Shown here piece after piece: positions 7,272 to 15,190 of a DNA stretch of 64,000 bases (position 1 is the stretch's first letter; the number at the start of each line of letters is the position of its first letter). The DNA lies in assembly GCA_036490475.1 (NCBI GenBank), contig DASXDT010000005.1, positions 310,001-374,000 of the forward strand, read 5' to 3'. A program made the position numbers and the translations under genes. A model generated the notes under the pieces. The model saw only the letters and a program-made list of their open reading frames with translations, searched no databases and had not been told where the DNA came from. This DNA is from Candidatus Tumulicola sp. (GTDB taxonomy: Bacteria > Vulcanimicrobiota > Vulcanimicrobiia > Vulcanimicrobiales > Vulcanimicrobiaceae).

Positions 7272-9389
7272 TCACGTTCCCTTCTCGGCGCCCGCATAGA
7301 AAATCCACTTGAAAATCGCCTGCGGCACCGTCGTCAGCGCGTTCGGATTGCCGTAAGCGACGTAGAACTCGCTGTGCGGCGTCAACAGATGGTACGCGAC
7401 CGTCACGTTCGAGCAGCTGCCGACACAGTTGCCGCCTCCGTTAGGGATCGGAGGATCGCCGATGACGCGCCGGACGCCGAGCGCGAACGACGAGTTGCGC
7501 GTGATCTGAAACGAGTAGCTCGCGTTCTCGAACCACTGGATGTTGGGCGTCGCGTTCGGAAAGCGCTGCGCCGTATCGTCGAGCGCCAGCGTCAGCGCAC
7601 CGCGCGATCCCACGCGAATGGTCGAACTGCGGAACCACGTGTCCAAGCGCCCGTTGCCATAGGCACCGGTGCTGTAGTTGATCGAGGTCGGGTCCGAGGA
7701 CGATCCATGGTACGGAAAGTTACCCGGATTATTCGTCTGAAGACCGCTGTGATACGTAATTTGGAAGCCGGCGTTCTGCGAAACCGGTGTAAGAATCCCC
7801 ATCCCGGTAAGCGGGTCGACGAAACGCCAATAGTTCGATCCGGTGAAGACCTGAAAATCCCACGCGCTCTTGGTGAGGACGTCGAGCAGCAGCGAGTTAT
7901 CGCTCTGCGCGATCCCTTGTTGCGGTCCTTGGTACCGGTCGAGGAACCCCGCGACACCCACCGCCGCAAGCACGTCGTTGGGAGCGAACGTCCAAATCTT
8001 TGCGCTGTATAGCGCGTAGCCGGCGATACCCGGGTGCGAAACGAAGCCGTCGACCGGATTGTAATATTCGCCCAGCTTTCGAACCGAGCCGAAAAATCCG
8101 AACGTCGAGTTGCTCCAGCCGCCGCCGAAGTCGTAGCGCTGTGCCTGGTTCGGCACGAGCACGTTCGTGCCCGCATCGCTGCCGTAGTCGAAATACGCTT
8201 GAACGTGTTTGAGGTCGTAATACGAGATGCCGGTGGTCGTGACGTCGTCGGTCAACCCCGGCATGTTCGCAGAGATGCGCTGCACCGCGGCGCCCCATCG
8301 ACCGTCGGGCGACGAATAGTCGAGCGCGCTCGCGACGTCGGTGCGATCGTCGCCGATCGAGTCGAACGTTCCGAACGTTAACGGCCCCTGTTTACCTTCG
8401 ACGGCGTAGCCTTCGCGAGGCGTCGGAATGGCGGGCGTGTATAACTCTTGTATGCTCGGGCAGGCGTCGCAGTTGAACTGATTGTACACGTTGGCGCCCT
8501 GCGTGAAGAACGGGCGCACCTCGCTATAATAGCGGGCGTAGACCGTCGGCGCAATCGACTGCTGATCCAACTCGACGTTCGAATAATCGGGATGGAACGT
8601 CGCGTAGAACGCGGCAGTCGGGCCGATCGGAACGGACAGATCGGCACCGACGCGACTCGTCGATCCCCCAATCGTTTTCGACGCCGCTTCGGCGAGTGCG
8701 TAGGTCGCGAGTCGCGGCTTCGGTTTGGGGACGGAAACGTGGAGCGGCGGCATGACGAGGACGCCGGCGCGCGTTACGTCGTCGGCACTATTTTGTGACG
8801 AGTCGTACGACCATACCGCGATTTCGCCGGTCGCGTGGACGTATCGCACGAACTGCGCGCGCCACGGAACGTTCGGAGCGATGCCGCGTATGATCTTTAG
8901 AGGAATCTTCATGGTCACGGTATAGCCGCCGGCGTGCGTCGCGCCTTGCGACTGCCACGACGGCGTGTAGTTGGTATTCTCGGAAGAGTATTGATAGTGC
9001 GTGCCGTTCGGTGTCGCTTGAAACTGATAGGTGAAACCGCTGGTGCCGTCCGGCCATAGATCGATCCATACCGAGTCGTCACTTCCTTGCCCGATGTTGT
9101 CGGTACGCTGGGCTGCCGCTACCGGCTCGCGTTGCGTTGCATCGAAGCGAACGTACAGCGACGTTCCGTCGGTCGAAATTGCGGCTTGCGTCGCTTCGGA
9201 TGCTGGCCGCGACGCGGGAACGTTCCATCCTAACTTGACTCGTGCCGCCTGCGCCCACCCATCGCTCGATGACGACGGATCCAACGGCGCCGCCAACTCG
9301 GGTACGGTCAAGCGCGTGACGCCGAGCGCATTGGCCGGAGCAGCAAGCGTCGCTAGAAGACATACGACGATCGCCGCCCGGCCAAACAT
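7272..9389 (-). CDS. DUF5916 / CBM9-like secreted protein (paralogue 2)
   Basis: 705 residues from ATG 9389, whose A is shared with the TAA stop of the pentapeptide gene upstream (TAATG), so the two are probably translationally coupled. It has a signal peptide (AIVVCLLATLAAPANA), a CBM9-like N-terminal domain (SLYVRFDATQREPVAAAQR, DDSVWIDLWPDG), then the long DUF5916 barrel region. Features shared with the protein at 39-2330 include HPDYSNVELDQQSIAP and an RPFFTQGANVYN-like segment. The role is unknown; outer-membrane location is inferred from the family. Position behind the BlaI-M56 pair suggests expression with that signalling cassette. Confidence 0.72.
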   Translation of the reverse strand: MFGRAAIVVCLLATLAAPANALGVTRLTVPELAAPLDPSSSSDGWAQAARVKLGWNVPASRPASEATQAAISTDGTSLYVRFDATQREPVAAAQRTDNIGQGSDDSVWIDLWPDGTSGFTYQFQATPNGTHYQYSSENTNYTPSWQSQGATHAGGYTVTMKIPLKIIRGIAPNVPWRAQFVRYVHATGEIAVWSYDSSQNSADDVTRAGVLVMPPLHVSVPKPKPRLATYALAEAASKTIGGSTSRVGADLSVPIGPTAAFYATFHPDYSNVELDQQSIAPTVYARYYSEVRPFFTQGANVYNQFNCDACPSIQELYTPAIPTPREGYAVEGKQGPLTFGTFDSIGDDRTDVASALDYSSPDGRWGAAVQRISANMPGLTDDVTTTGISYYDLKHVQAYFDYGSDAGTNVLVPNQAQRYDFGGGWSNSTFGFFGSVRKLGEYYNPVDGFVSHPGIAGYALYSAKIWTFAPNDVLAAVGVAGFLDRYQGPQQGIAQSDNSLLLDVLTKSAWDFQVFTGSNYWRFVDPLTGMGILTPVSQNAGFQITYHSGLQTNNPGNFPYHGSSSDPTSINYSTGAYGNGRLDTWFRSSTIRVGSRGALTLALDDTAQRFPNATPNIQWFENASYSFQITRNSSFALGVRRVIGDPPIPNGGGNCVGSCSNVTVAYHLLTPHSEFYVAYGNPNALTTVPQAIFKWIFYAGAEKGT

Positions 9390-10027
9390 TACAGACGCGC
9401 TCCGGTTAAGGGCGAATGTCCGCGCTCGCGCAAGGTCGCCGCATCGACCGGCGCACACGAGTCGTTGTTACCGCAGATCATTGCGCCGCGGAGGTCGGCG
9501 CCGCGGACGTCGGCGTTCGCAAATTCGGCACAATCGATGTGGCCGTTGTAATCGCGCGTGCAGATTTTGGTATCGCGCAGATTTGCGTCGCGGAGATCGG
9601 CGCCGGTGAAGTTCACACCGATCAGATCGGCTCTCGGCATTTGCAAGCTTTGTGCTTTAGCGCCCCTGAAGTTGGCGCCGACGAGGCTGGCCGCGTCGAA
9701 ACGAGCGCCGGTTAAGGTCGCGAGCTGAAAGTTGACGCCGACGAGTTTGGCTTTGGTGAAATCGGCCGACGTCGCATCGGCATTACGAAAATTCGCGCCG
9801 ACCATTTTGGCTCCGGACGCTTTCGCGCCGCGTAGATTCGCGTCGGAAAAGTTCGCCCCGACGTAATTCGTGCCCGAAAGATCGGCACCGTGCAGATCTC
9901 GTCCGCTAAACGAGCAGCCGAGACAGCTCGACGGCAGATCCGACGAAGCACTGCGAGCGGCCGGTGGTACTGCCGCCACGATCGCGATTGCGGCGATCGC
10001 GAGACAAGCGGTGGTGATGCGGGTCAT
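9389..10027 (-). CDS. Secreted pentapeptide-repeat protein
   Basis: 212 residues. A signal peptide (ACLAIAAIAIVAAVPPAARS) is followed by about 25 A(D/N)LXX-type pentapeptides (ADLSG, ANFSD, ANLRG, ADLRD) that should form a right-handed quadrilateral beta-helix. An opening CLGCSFSGRDL motif closely matches CTGCDYTGVDW in the M56 protein encoded upstream, so the two repeat domains are probably related by duplication. Cysteines in the C-terminal third (ICTRDYNGHIDC, ICGNNDSC) suggest disulfides in the periplasm. It is the third gene of the blaI-like transcript. Confidence 0.75.
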   Translation of the reverse strand: MTRITTACLAIAAIAIVAAVPPAARSASSDLPSSCLGCSFSGRDLHGADLSGTNYVGANFSDANLRGAKASGAKMVGANFRNADATSADFTKAKLVGVNFQLATLTGARFDAASLVGANFRGAKAQSLQMPRADLIGVNFTGADLRDANLRDTKICTRDYNGHIDCAEFANADVRGADLRGAMICGNNDSCAPVDAATLRERGHSPLTGARL

Positions 10028-10137
10028 ATACTAACATCCTTTCGATGGTTTTGGGCGCAACAAACCAGACCGGGGGTCCGGCTCGAACAAATACTACGAA
10101 CTGTACGGGGTTAGCGGCTGGAGAGATTCATGCGTGG

Positions 10138-12228
10138 TTACCGATCGTCTGGATAGTCGGTATCGATGAGTTTGGCGCGAGCCAGGTCGGCACGCGTTAG
10201 ATTCGTCCCACTGAGATCGCAGTTGGTGAACACTGCACCCTCGAGGGTAGCGCCGCTCATGTGTGCCCCGGCGAAATCGACGTTAGTAAACGAGCCTCCC
10301 AGCAGATTGGCATGCGAGAGATCCGCGCCGGCAAAATCGATATTGGCGCCGCGAACGTTCGAAAGGTCGACGCCGCCGAGATTTGCTCCCGAGAAGTCGC
10401 AGCCGCTGCAACCAGTTACGATACTGCGGATGCGCGCCGAGGTCAGTTGTGCATGGTTGAACTGACATCCGGTGACGCGCGCGCCGGTGAAGTCGGCCCC
10501 CGACAAATCGGCGCCGGTGAAATCGCATCCGGAAAGACGGGCGTTACGGAACGATGCGTTACGCAACCGAGCGTGCGTAAAGTCGACGCCTAGGAACGTG
10601 CTGCCGGAGAAATCGGTGTTGTCGAGATTCGCACGAGTCAGATCGACGCCGGTATACGACACACCGCGAACGTCCCGTCCGCGCCAGTCGACGCCGGTGT
10701 AATCGCATCCAGTACACGCTTTTCCGTCGTTAACGAGGCCGATCTTCGGAATCGTGACGTCGATCGGTGCCAAGTGAATCGAGGGCATGTCGATGGCCGG
10801 GATGTGCACCGCGATCGCGCCGCTCGCGAGAGGTTTCGGCGAAACCGTTACTCGCAGGCTCTTCGTCCCGAACGGTGACATCGACGCGAGCGCATGCGCC
10901 GTCGCGACCGGATGCGCCGTCGACGCCGGGTGCGCCGTCGCGGATGCGTGCGTCGTCTTGATGGAAACCGTCGTTGCGGCAGGGTGCGATGACGGCACTG
11001 CGGTTGCCGCAGCAACGGCGGTGCGCGGAATGTCCACGTACCGGACTACGTCGCGAACGGTTTGAACCCGATCCGCCACGATCGGAGGTAGTGCGGCCGG
11101 CTGTACCGTCGCTGCAACCGACGGAGCGACCGAGCCGATCGCGCAGCCCAGCAGTACGACGCCGGCGACGGCGAACGCCGCGATGCCGAACGACGGGTTC
11201 GTGCCGGTGGCGCGGCCCGCGAACAAGAGACGTTCGATGCGCAGCGAGAGATGTTTGCGCGTTGCAAACACGGCCGGTGCGGCGATCGGGCCGCGCGGCC
11301 ACGACGAAGATTCGGCCATTTTCGCCAAGCACATCGCGTAGGGCCGAACGACGCCGCTCGCATCCAGCACGTAGTCGTCGCACGCAACTTCACGTTCGAG
11401 ATCGAGCTGCGCGGCGGCGAAGCGCACGGCCGGATTCCAGCCGAAAGCCGCTAGCAGAATGCGCGTCAGACCGTTCGTCCAATCGTCGGCGCGACGCAGA
11501 TGCGCCAACTCGTGTAACGCGATTTGGTCGATTTCATCGGCCGATAACCGTTCGAGCAGTTCGCGCGGAATCAAAATCATCGAATCGAACAGACCGACCG
11601 CGACCGGCACATCGATTTGATCGCTGATGCATAAGCGCACGTCGCGCACGCCCTTGGTGGCGGCGTTCCAGCGCACCATGCAGTCGCGATACTCGACCGG
11701 CAACGGAAGTGCATCGCGTTTGAGCCGTTCGAGCCGCATCAATCCGACGCCGAAGCGAACCGCGCCGGCGAACGTCACGAGCGCCCACAACGATGCGAGC
11801 ACGACCGCGACGACCAGCGGCAGCTGCAGATGCAAGCGCGGAACGACGGCCGGGGCGACGATCTCGTTGTGCGTTGCGGCGGCATCGTGGTGCGGTGTGC
11901 CGGTGCGCGAAGCCACCTGGCGAGCGCGAACCGGAGCCGCAGTAGCGGGGAAGGCATGCATCGCAGGTACGATGGACGCCTTCACCGCAGCGGTCGCCGC
12001 TGCCGGCGGCGACATCGAGAGGAACGGCAGCGTCGTTGCGACCGGCACAACCACGGCCGCAACGAGCGCTATGCTCCAGATCACGTATCGCGTCGCCGCG
12101 TTGACGCGCGGCCACGTACGTAGGAACATCCAAACGCACGCAACCACGAGTGCGTCTTCCCACAACGAGTTGAGTCCCACCGCGGTGACGGTTGCGGCAA
12201 CGTTGCCGAGAACGTGCGATGCGTTCAT
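10138..12228 (-). CDS. M56 (BlaR1/MecR1-type) membrane peptidase fused to pentapeptide repeats
   Basis: 696 residues. The N-terminal half is a BlaR1-type integral membrane zinc protease: helices near residues 25-38, 48-70 and 133-160, catalytic HELAH at 239-243 (ALHELAHLRRADDW), and a further helix near 350-375. Unlike BlaR1, the C-terminal sensor is not a penicillin-binding domain. A Thr/Ala/His-rich linker leads to about 30 pentapeptide repeats (from about residue 510, beginning CTGCDYTGVDWRGRD). The start overlaps the blaI-like stop by ATGA. By analogy it would sense an envelope signal through the beta-helix and trigger cleavage of the BlaI-like repressor. The ligand is unknown. Confidence 0.85.
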   Translation of the reverse strand: MNASHVLGNVAATVTAVGLNSLWEDALVVACVWMFLRTWPRVNAATRYVIWSIALVAAVVVPVATTLPFLSMSPPAAATAAVKASIVPAMHAFPATAAPVRARQVASRTGTPHHDAAATHNEIVAPAVVPRLHLQLPLVVAVVLASLWALVTFAGAVRFGVGLMRLERLKRDALPLPVEYRDCMVRWNAATKGVRDVRLCISDQIDVPVAVGLFDSMILIPRELLERLSADEIDQIALHELAHLRRADDWTNGLTRILLAAFGWNPAVRFAAAQLDLEREVACDDYVLDASGVVRPYAMCLAKMAESSSWPRGPIAAPAVFATRKHLSLRIERLLFAGRATGTNPSFGIAAFAVAGVVLLGCAIGSVAPSVAATVQPAALPPIVADRVQTVRDVVRYVDIPRTAVAAATAVPSSHPAATTVSIKTTHASATAHPASTAHPVATAHALASMSPFGTKSLRVTVSPKPLASGAIAVHIPAIDMPSIHLAPIDVTIPKIGLVNDGKACTGCDYTGVDWRGRDVRGVSYTGVDLTRANLDNTDFSGSTFLGVDFTHARLRNASFRNARLSGCDFTGADLSGADFTGARVTGCQFNHAQLTSARIRSIVTGCSGCDFSGANLGGVDLSNVRGANIDFAGADLSHANLLGGSFTNVDFAGAHMSGATLEGAVFTNCDLSGTNLTRADLARAKLIDTDYPDDR

Positions 12229-12611
12229 TGAGAACGTTCCTCGTATCGCTCGATGAGCGTTCGGAGACGGGACAGCTCGTCGTCGGACGGTCGTTCCGAC
12301 TCGATCAAGCGTAACGCGAGCGAGCCCGAACTGTTCTCAAAGAATCGTGAAACCAAATGTCCGACGGCAGTTTGAGCGGCGGCGTCTCGCGCGACCAGTG
12401 GATGGTACACGAATGCTCGCCCAGCTTCTTCATGAGCGACGAACCCTTTCTGCTCCAGGATGCGCATGGTCGTCAGAACGCTGTTGTAGGCGATTGGGGG
12501 CGGGGGAAGCGACGACACCACTTCGGCGACGGTCGCCGTCCCCAGAACCCACAGCACCTCCATTAACCGAAGCTCCGCCTCGGTCAACGTCTTCGAGCGC
12601 GAGCGCGCCAT
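12225..12611 (-). CDS. BlaI/MecI/CopY-family transcriptional repressor
   Basis: 128 residues. A winged helix starts LTEAELRLMEVLWVLG (residues 9-24), with a recognition region YNSVLTTMRILEQKGFV and a C-terminal dimerisation helix (SDDELSRLRTLIERYEE). The family binds operators as a dimer and is inactivated by the partner M56 protease. A good Shine-Dalgarno (AAGGAGG) precedes the ATG. The stop overlaps the M56 start by 4 nt. The dyad and promoter at 12642-12683 are the likely autoregulatory site. Confidence 0.9.
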   Translation of the reverse strand: MARSRSKTLTEAELRLMEVLWVLGTATVAEVVSSLPPPPIAYNSVLTTMRILEQKGFVAHEEAGRAFVYHPLVARDAAAQTAVGHLVSRFFENSSGSLALRLIESERPSDDELSRLRTLIERYEERSQ

Positions 12612-12641
12612 GTAGCCTCCTTCAACGGGTACTCTTAAAGA

Positions 12642-12683
12642 TTTAGTTACACTCTACGACGGTTAGAAACAGATGTCAACTAA
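12642..12683 (-). promoter_or_regulatory. Promoter of the blaI-like operon with a dyad operator
   Basis: On the minus strand TTGACA (12679-12674), a 17-bp spacer and TAGAGT (12656-12651) form a strong sigma70 promoter. It is embedded in an inverted repeat: TTAGTTGACA (12683-12674) and TGTAACTAAA (12651-12642). BlaI/MecI boxes are dyads containing ACA/TGT halves, so repressor binding here is plausible. It could also affect the divergent lipoprotein gene at 12743. Confidence 0.65.
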
Positions 12684-12742
12684 TTTCTTAGGAGTAGCCG
12701 CGCGCGGGAATGCCGCGACCGTGTGCCAATAAGGAAACGCTC

Positions 12743-13765
12743 ATGATGACGACGGTTTCTGTGCGCTTGGCCCTAGGCGCGGTTATTGCTGCCGCACTGC
12801 TCGCCGCTTGTGGAAAAGGGACGCCGCTGACCAGCGGTACCGCGACGCCGGGCCCGGCGTTTACGCCGCAAGTCACGAGCGAATACGCTATTCCGACGGC
12901 ATCGAGTCAGCCAATGGGCATCGCGCTCGGCTCGGACTTGAACATTTGGTTCAGCGAAGCGCGCTCCAGCAAAATCGGCCAGCTCAATGAAAACGCTAAG
13001 TTTAGCGAAGCGGTCACGCCGACCGCCAAAGCCGGTCCCGTCGGCATGGCGTCCGGTCCGAACGGCCTCGTTTGGTTTACCGAAAAGAGCGTCGGCAAAG
13101 TTGGGCAGATCCAGCTAACCGGGCCGACCTTCGTCGATTTCCAGCTGCCGAATGCCGCCGCCCAACCCGTCGGTATCACGCTCGGGTCCGACGGCAACAT
13201 GTGGGTGACCGATCCGGGCGCCGACCTCATCTGGCGCGTTACGCAAAAAGGTGTCGCGACTTCGTGCAAGCTGCAGGCCAACGCACAACCGTTGAGCGTC
13301 ACCAGCGGCCCCGATGGCGGCATTTGGTTTACCGAGCCCGGCACCAACAGCATCGGACGCGTCAGCGTGACCGATCCGTGCGCGTCGCTGGCCGAGATCA
13401 AGATTCCCACCCCTAACGCGTCGCCTGCCGGCATCACGTCGGGAACCGATAATGCGTTGTGGTTTACCGAGCAAAAAGCCGATAAGCTCGGTCGCATCGC
13501 CGTGACGGGCCAAGTCACCAATGAATATCCGATGACGCCGGCAATCTCGCCCGACGGAATCATCCAGGGCATCGACGGCAACTTCTATTTCAGCGATCCC
13601 GGAGCCAACGCGATGGGACAGTTCAAATACAAGAGCCAGGCCGTGCGCCTCTTCAAGGTTCCGACGCAGAACGCGCAGCCAGGGGCGGTGACGCTCGGTC
13701 CCGACTCGCAGGTCTATTTCGTCGAAACGGCTGCCGATAAACTCGGCCAGTTCAAGTACTTCTAA
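12743..13765 (+). CDS. Streptogramin-lyase-like (Vgb) beta-propeller lipoprotein
   Basis: 340 residues from ATG 12743, with AAGGAA about 8 nt upstream. The lipobox is LLAAC (Cys about residue 23). Seven blades carry the Vgb signature G(S/P)DGN(I/M)W(F/V)T(E/D) several times, for example GSDGNMWVTD and GPDGGIWFTE. Virginiamycin B lyases linearise streptogramin B, but most lipoproteins with this fold are uncharacterised. I do not see the complete His/Glu active-site set with confidence, so antibiotic inactivation is not claimed. It is divergent from the BlaI-M56 operon. Confidence 0.75.
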   Translation: MMTTVSVRLALGAVIAAALLAACGKGTPLTSGTATPGPAFTPQVTSEYAIPTASSQPMGIALGSDLNIWFSEARSSKIGQLNENAKFSEAVTPTAKAGPVGMASGPNGLVWFTEKSVGKVGQIQLTGPTFVDFQLPNAAAQPVGITLGSDGNMWVTDPGADLIWRVTQKGVATSCKLQANAQPLSVTSGPDGGIWFTEPGTNSIGRVSVTDPCASLAEIKIPTPNASPAGITSGTDNALWFTEQKADKLGRIAVTGQVTNEYPMTPAISPDGIIQGIDGNFYFSDPGANAMGQFKYKSQAVRLFKVPTQNAQPGAVTLGPDSQVYFVETAADKLGQFKYF

Positions 13766-13798
13766 AGAACTTCCAGGCGCACGGCGAAGGCGGGCTGC

Positions 13799-14470
13799 AT
13801 GATCGCCTTCAGTAGCCGAGCCTTACGGCCGGTCGCGGTCGCGATCGTCATCGCGATCGTGCTGGGAACGCTCCTGGCGTTATTCGGCCCGCATTGGCTG
13901 CGCAGCTGGGTGCGAATCGTTGCGGTGTACGATGCCGCCGCCGTAGGCATGCTGTGCACCTATTGCTGGAAGATCTGGCACGCCGATGCGGACGAAACCA
14001 AACGGCACGCCGCTGCCGACGATCCGGGGCGCAACGTCGCCGCGCTTATCGTCTTCATCGGCGTCCTGTTCGGTTTCGTTTCGGCATTGAGCATTCTCGC
14101 CCGCGGTCCGAGCGGCGAACCGCCGGGCCACGACGCCCTGATCGACGCGTTGGGATTCGGTGCGGTAATTGCCGGGTGGTTTTTGATCCACATGACGTTC
14201 CTCTTCCGTTACGCGCACTTGTACTATCGCGACCGCGATCGCGAGCCGGGCAGCGATCGCGGCCTGACATTTCCGGGCGACGAACCACCCAACGACCTGG
14301 ACTTCGCGTATTTCGCATTCGTGATCGGAATGACGTTTCAGGTGTCCGACGTGCAGATCACCAGCCGCAACATTCGGCGCCTGGTCTTAGCGCACGGCTT
14401 AGTCTCCTTCGGTTACAGCACGGCGATTCTGGCGTTGGTCGTCAACCTCGTTTCGGGCCTGCTGCACTAG
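13799..14470 (+). CDS. DUF1345 family integral membrane protein
   Basis: 223 residues with about five transmembrane helices (near 11-30, 38-57, 80-102, 115-137 and 198-220). Family landmarks are HMTFLFRYAHLYYRDRD, the segment LTFPGDEPPNDLDFAYFAFVIG, and MTFQVSDVQITSRNIRR. The function of DUF1345 is unknown. It follows the Vgb-like gene by 33 bp, so cotranscription is possible. Its 3' end overlaps the FliO-like gene tail-to-tail by 72 bp. Confidence 0.85.
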   Translation: MIAFSSRALRPVAVAIVIAIVLGTLLALFGPHWLRSWVRIVAVYDAAAVGMLCTYCWKIWHADADETKRHAAADDPGRNVAALIVFIGVLFGFVSALSILARGPSGEPPGHDALIDALGFGAVIAGWFLIHMTFLFRYAHLYYRDRDREPGSDRGLTFPGDEPPNDLDFAYFAFVIGMTFQVSDVQITSRNIRRLVLAHGLVSFGYSTAILALVVNLVSGLLH

Positions 14471-14698
14471 CAAGACCGGCGTACCGCCGGCGGCAATCAA
14501 AAATTCGCACTCGGCGGCTCGCACGATATGTACCGAAACGTTCGGAGCGAGTGCGATCGAGGCCAACACGGACAAACCGGCTCCATCCCCGGCCCGCTTT
14601 CGCCTCCGAAGGACGGAGGCCAACCGTGACAACAGCCAGAGCGCCGCGCAAACCGTTGTAACGGCGATTGCGTATCGCATCCAAAACGTCTGCGTCAT
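14399..14698 (-). CDS. fliO: FliO-like flagellar/type III export membrane protein
   Basis: 99 residues: one transmembrane helix (YAIAVTTVCAALWLLSRL), a basic juxtamembrane patch (RRRKR), then a small beta-rich domain LSVLASIALAPNVSVHIVRA...EFLIAAGGTPVLLV. This is the pattern of FliO (LSVLesLpLGpkrslvLVRv...ELLlGvt). FliO stabilises FliP during assembly of the flagellar export gate. It lies 27 bp after the FliJ-like gene, but no fliP, fliQ or fliR follows; the next gene is on the opposite strand. The C-terminal 24 codons lie antisense to DUF1345. The call rests on the pattern plus the FliJ-like neighbour. Confidence 0.5.
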   Translation of the reverse strand: MTQTFWMRYAIAVTTVCAALWLLSRLASVLRRRKRAGDGAGLSVLASIALAPNVSVHIVRAAECEFLIAAGGTPVLLVQQARNEVDDQRQNRRAVTEGD

Positions 14699-14725
14699 CG
14701 CACCCGCACCGTCTAGGAGTGCCCG

Positions 14726-15163
14726 TTATTGTGTCGCGCGTGCGAGCATCGCGGCATCTTCCAGAGCGGCGGCTTCGTTGAGCGCGCGACGGCGGCGCCA
14801 CACCGCCTGCCAACGCTCTTCGAGTTTTTCGATGACGCGACGGTCGAGCCGTGCCGCGCATAACGCCGAAAAAGCGGCATTGCGGCGCTCGGTACATTTG
14901 CGTAGCCGCTCGGAGGCGAAACGAAGGCTGAACGCGGCGCGCGACCGGTTCCACTCGGTCGCGGCGGCTCGCGCCGCCGGTTCGCGATCGCCCGCTACAT
15001 GCGAAGCAACCGCAGCACGTTCGAGCAGCCGAATCGATTCGAGCATTCCGTTCCATTCGGTTTCGATCTCGATCCACTCGCAGAAACGTGCCTCTTCGAT
15101 CCGGCCGCGTTCTTCGAGCAGTGGGTGCAACGAAAACACGCCGCGCCGAAGGCTCACGCACAT
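14726..15163 (-). CDS. fliJ: FliJ-like flagellar export coiled-coil protein
   Basis: 145 residues, almost all helical. It opens with FSLHPLLEERGRIEEARF, matching the FliJ N-terminal FrLqpLLelRe, and closes with VIEKLEERWQAVWRRRRALNEAA, matching the FliJ C-terminal kLkerr..e......E. FliJ couples the FliI ATPase ring to the FlhA export gate. Size fits the family (about 147). It sits 27 bp downstream of purA, which is an unusual setting for a flagellar gene. A T3SS-stalk protein of the YscO type would look similar. Confidence 0.5.
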   Translation of the reverse strand: MCVSLRRGVFSLHPLLEERGRIEEARFCEWIEIETEWNGMLESIRLLERAAVASHVAGDREPAARAAATEWNRSRAAFSLRFASERLRKCTERRNAAFSALCAARLDRRVIEKLEERWQAVWRRRRALNEAAALEDAAMLARATQ

Positions 15164-15190
15164 CTATCCCGCGCGCTCGATGGCTAGCGA

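Noticed and set aside
9416-10593. Long ORFs opposite the pentapeptide-repeat genes
   Set aside because: Periodic shadow frames produced by the 15-nt pentapeptide repeat unit on the other strand.
12743-13765. Calling the Vgb-like protein a streptogramin resistance enzyme
   Set aside because: It is a lipoprotein in a large propeller family and the full active-site set cannot be confirmed by eye.
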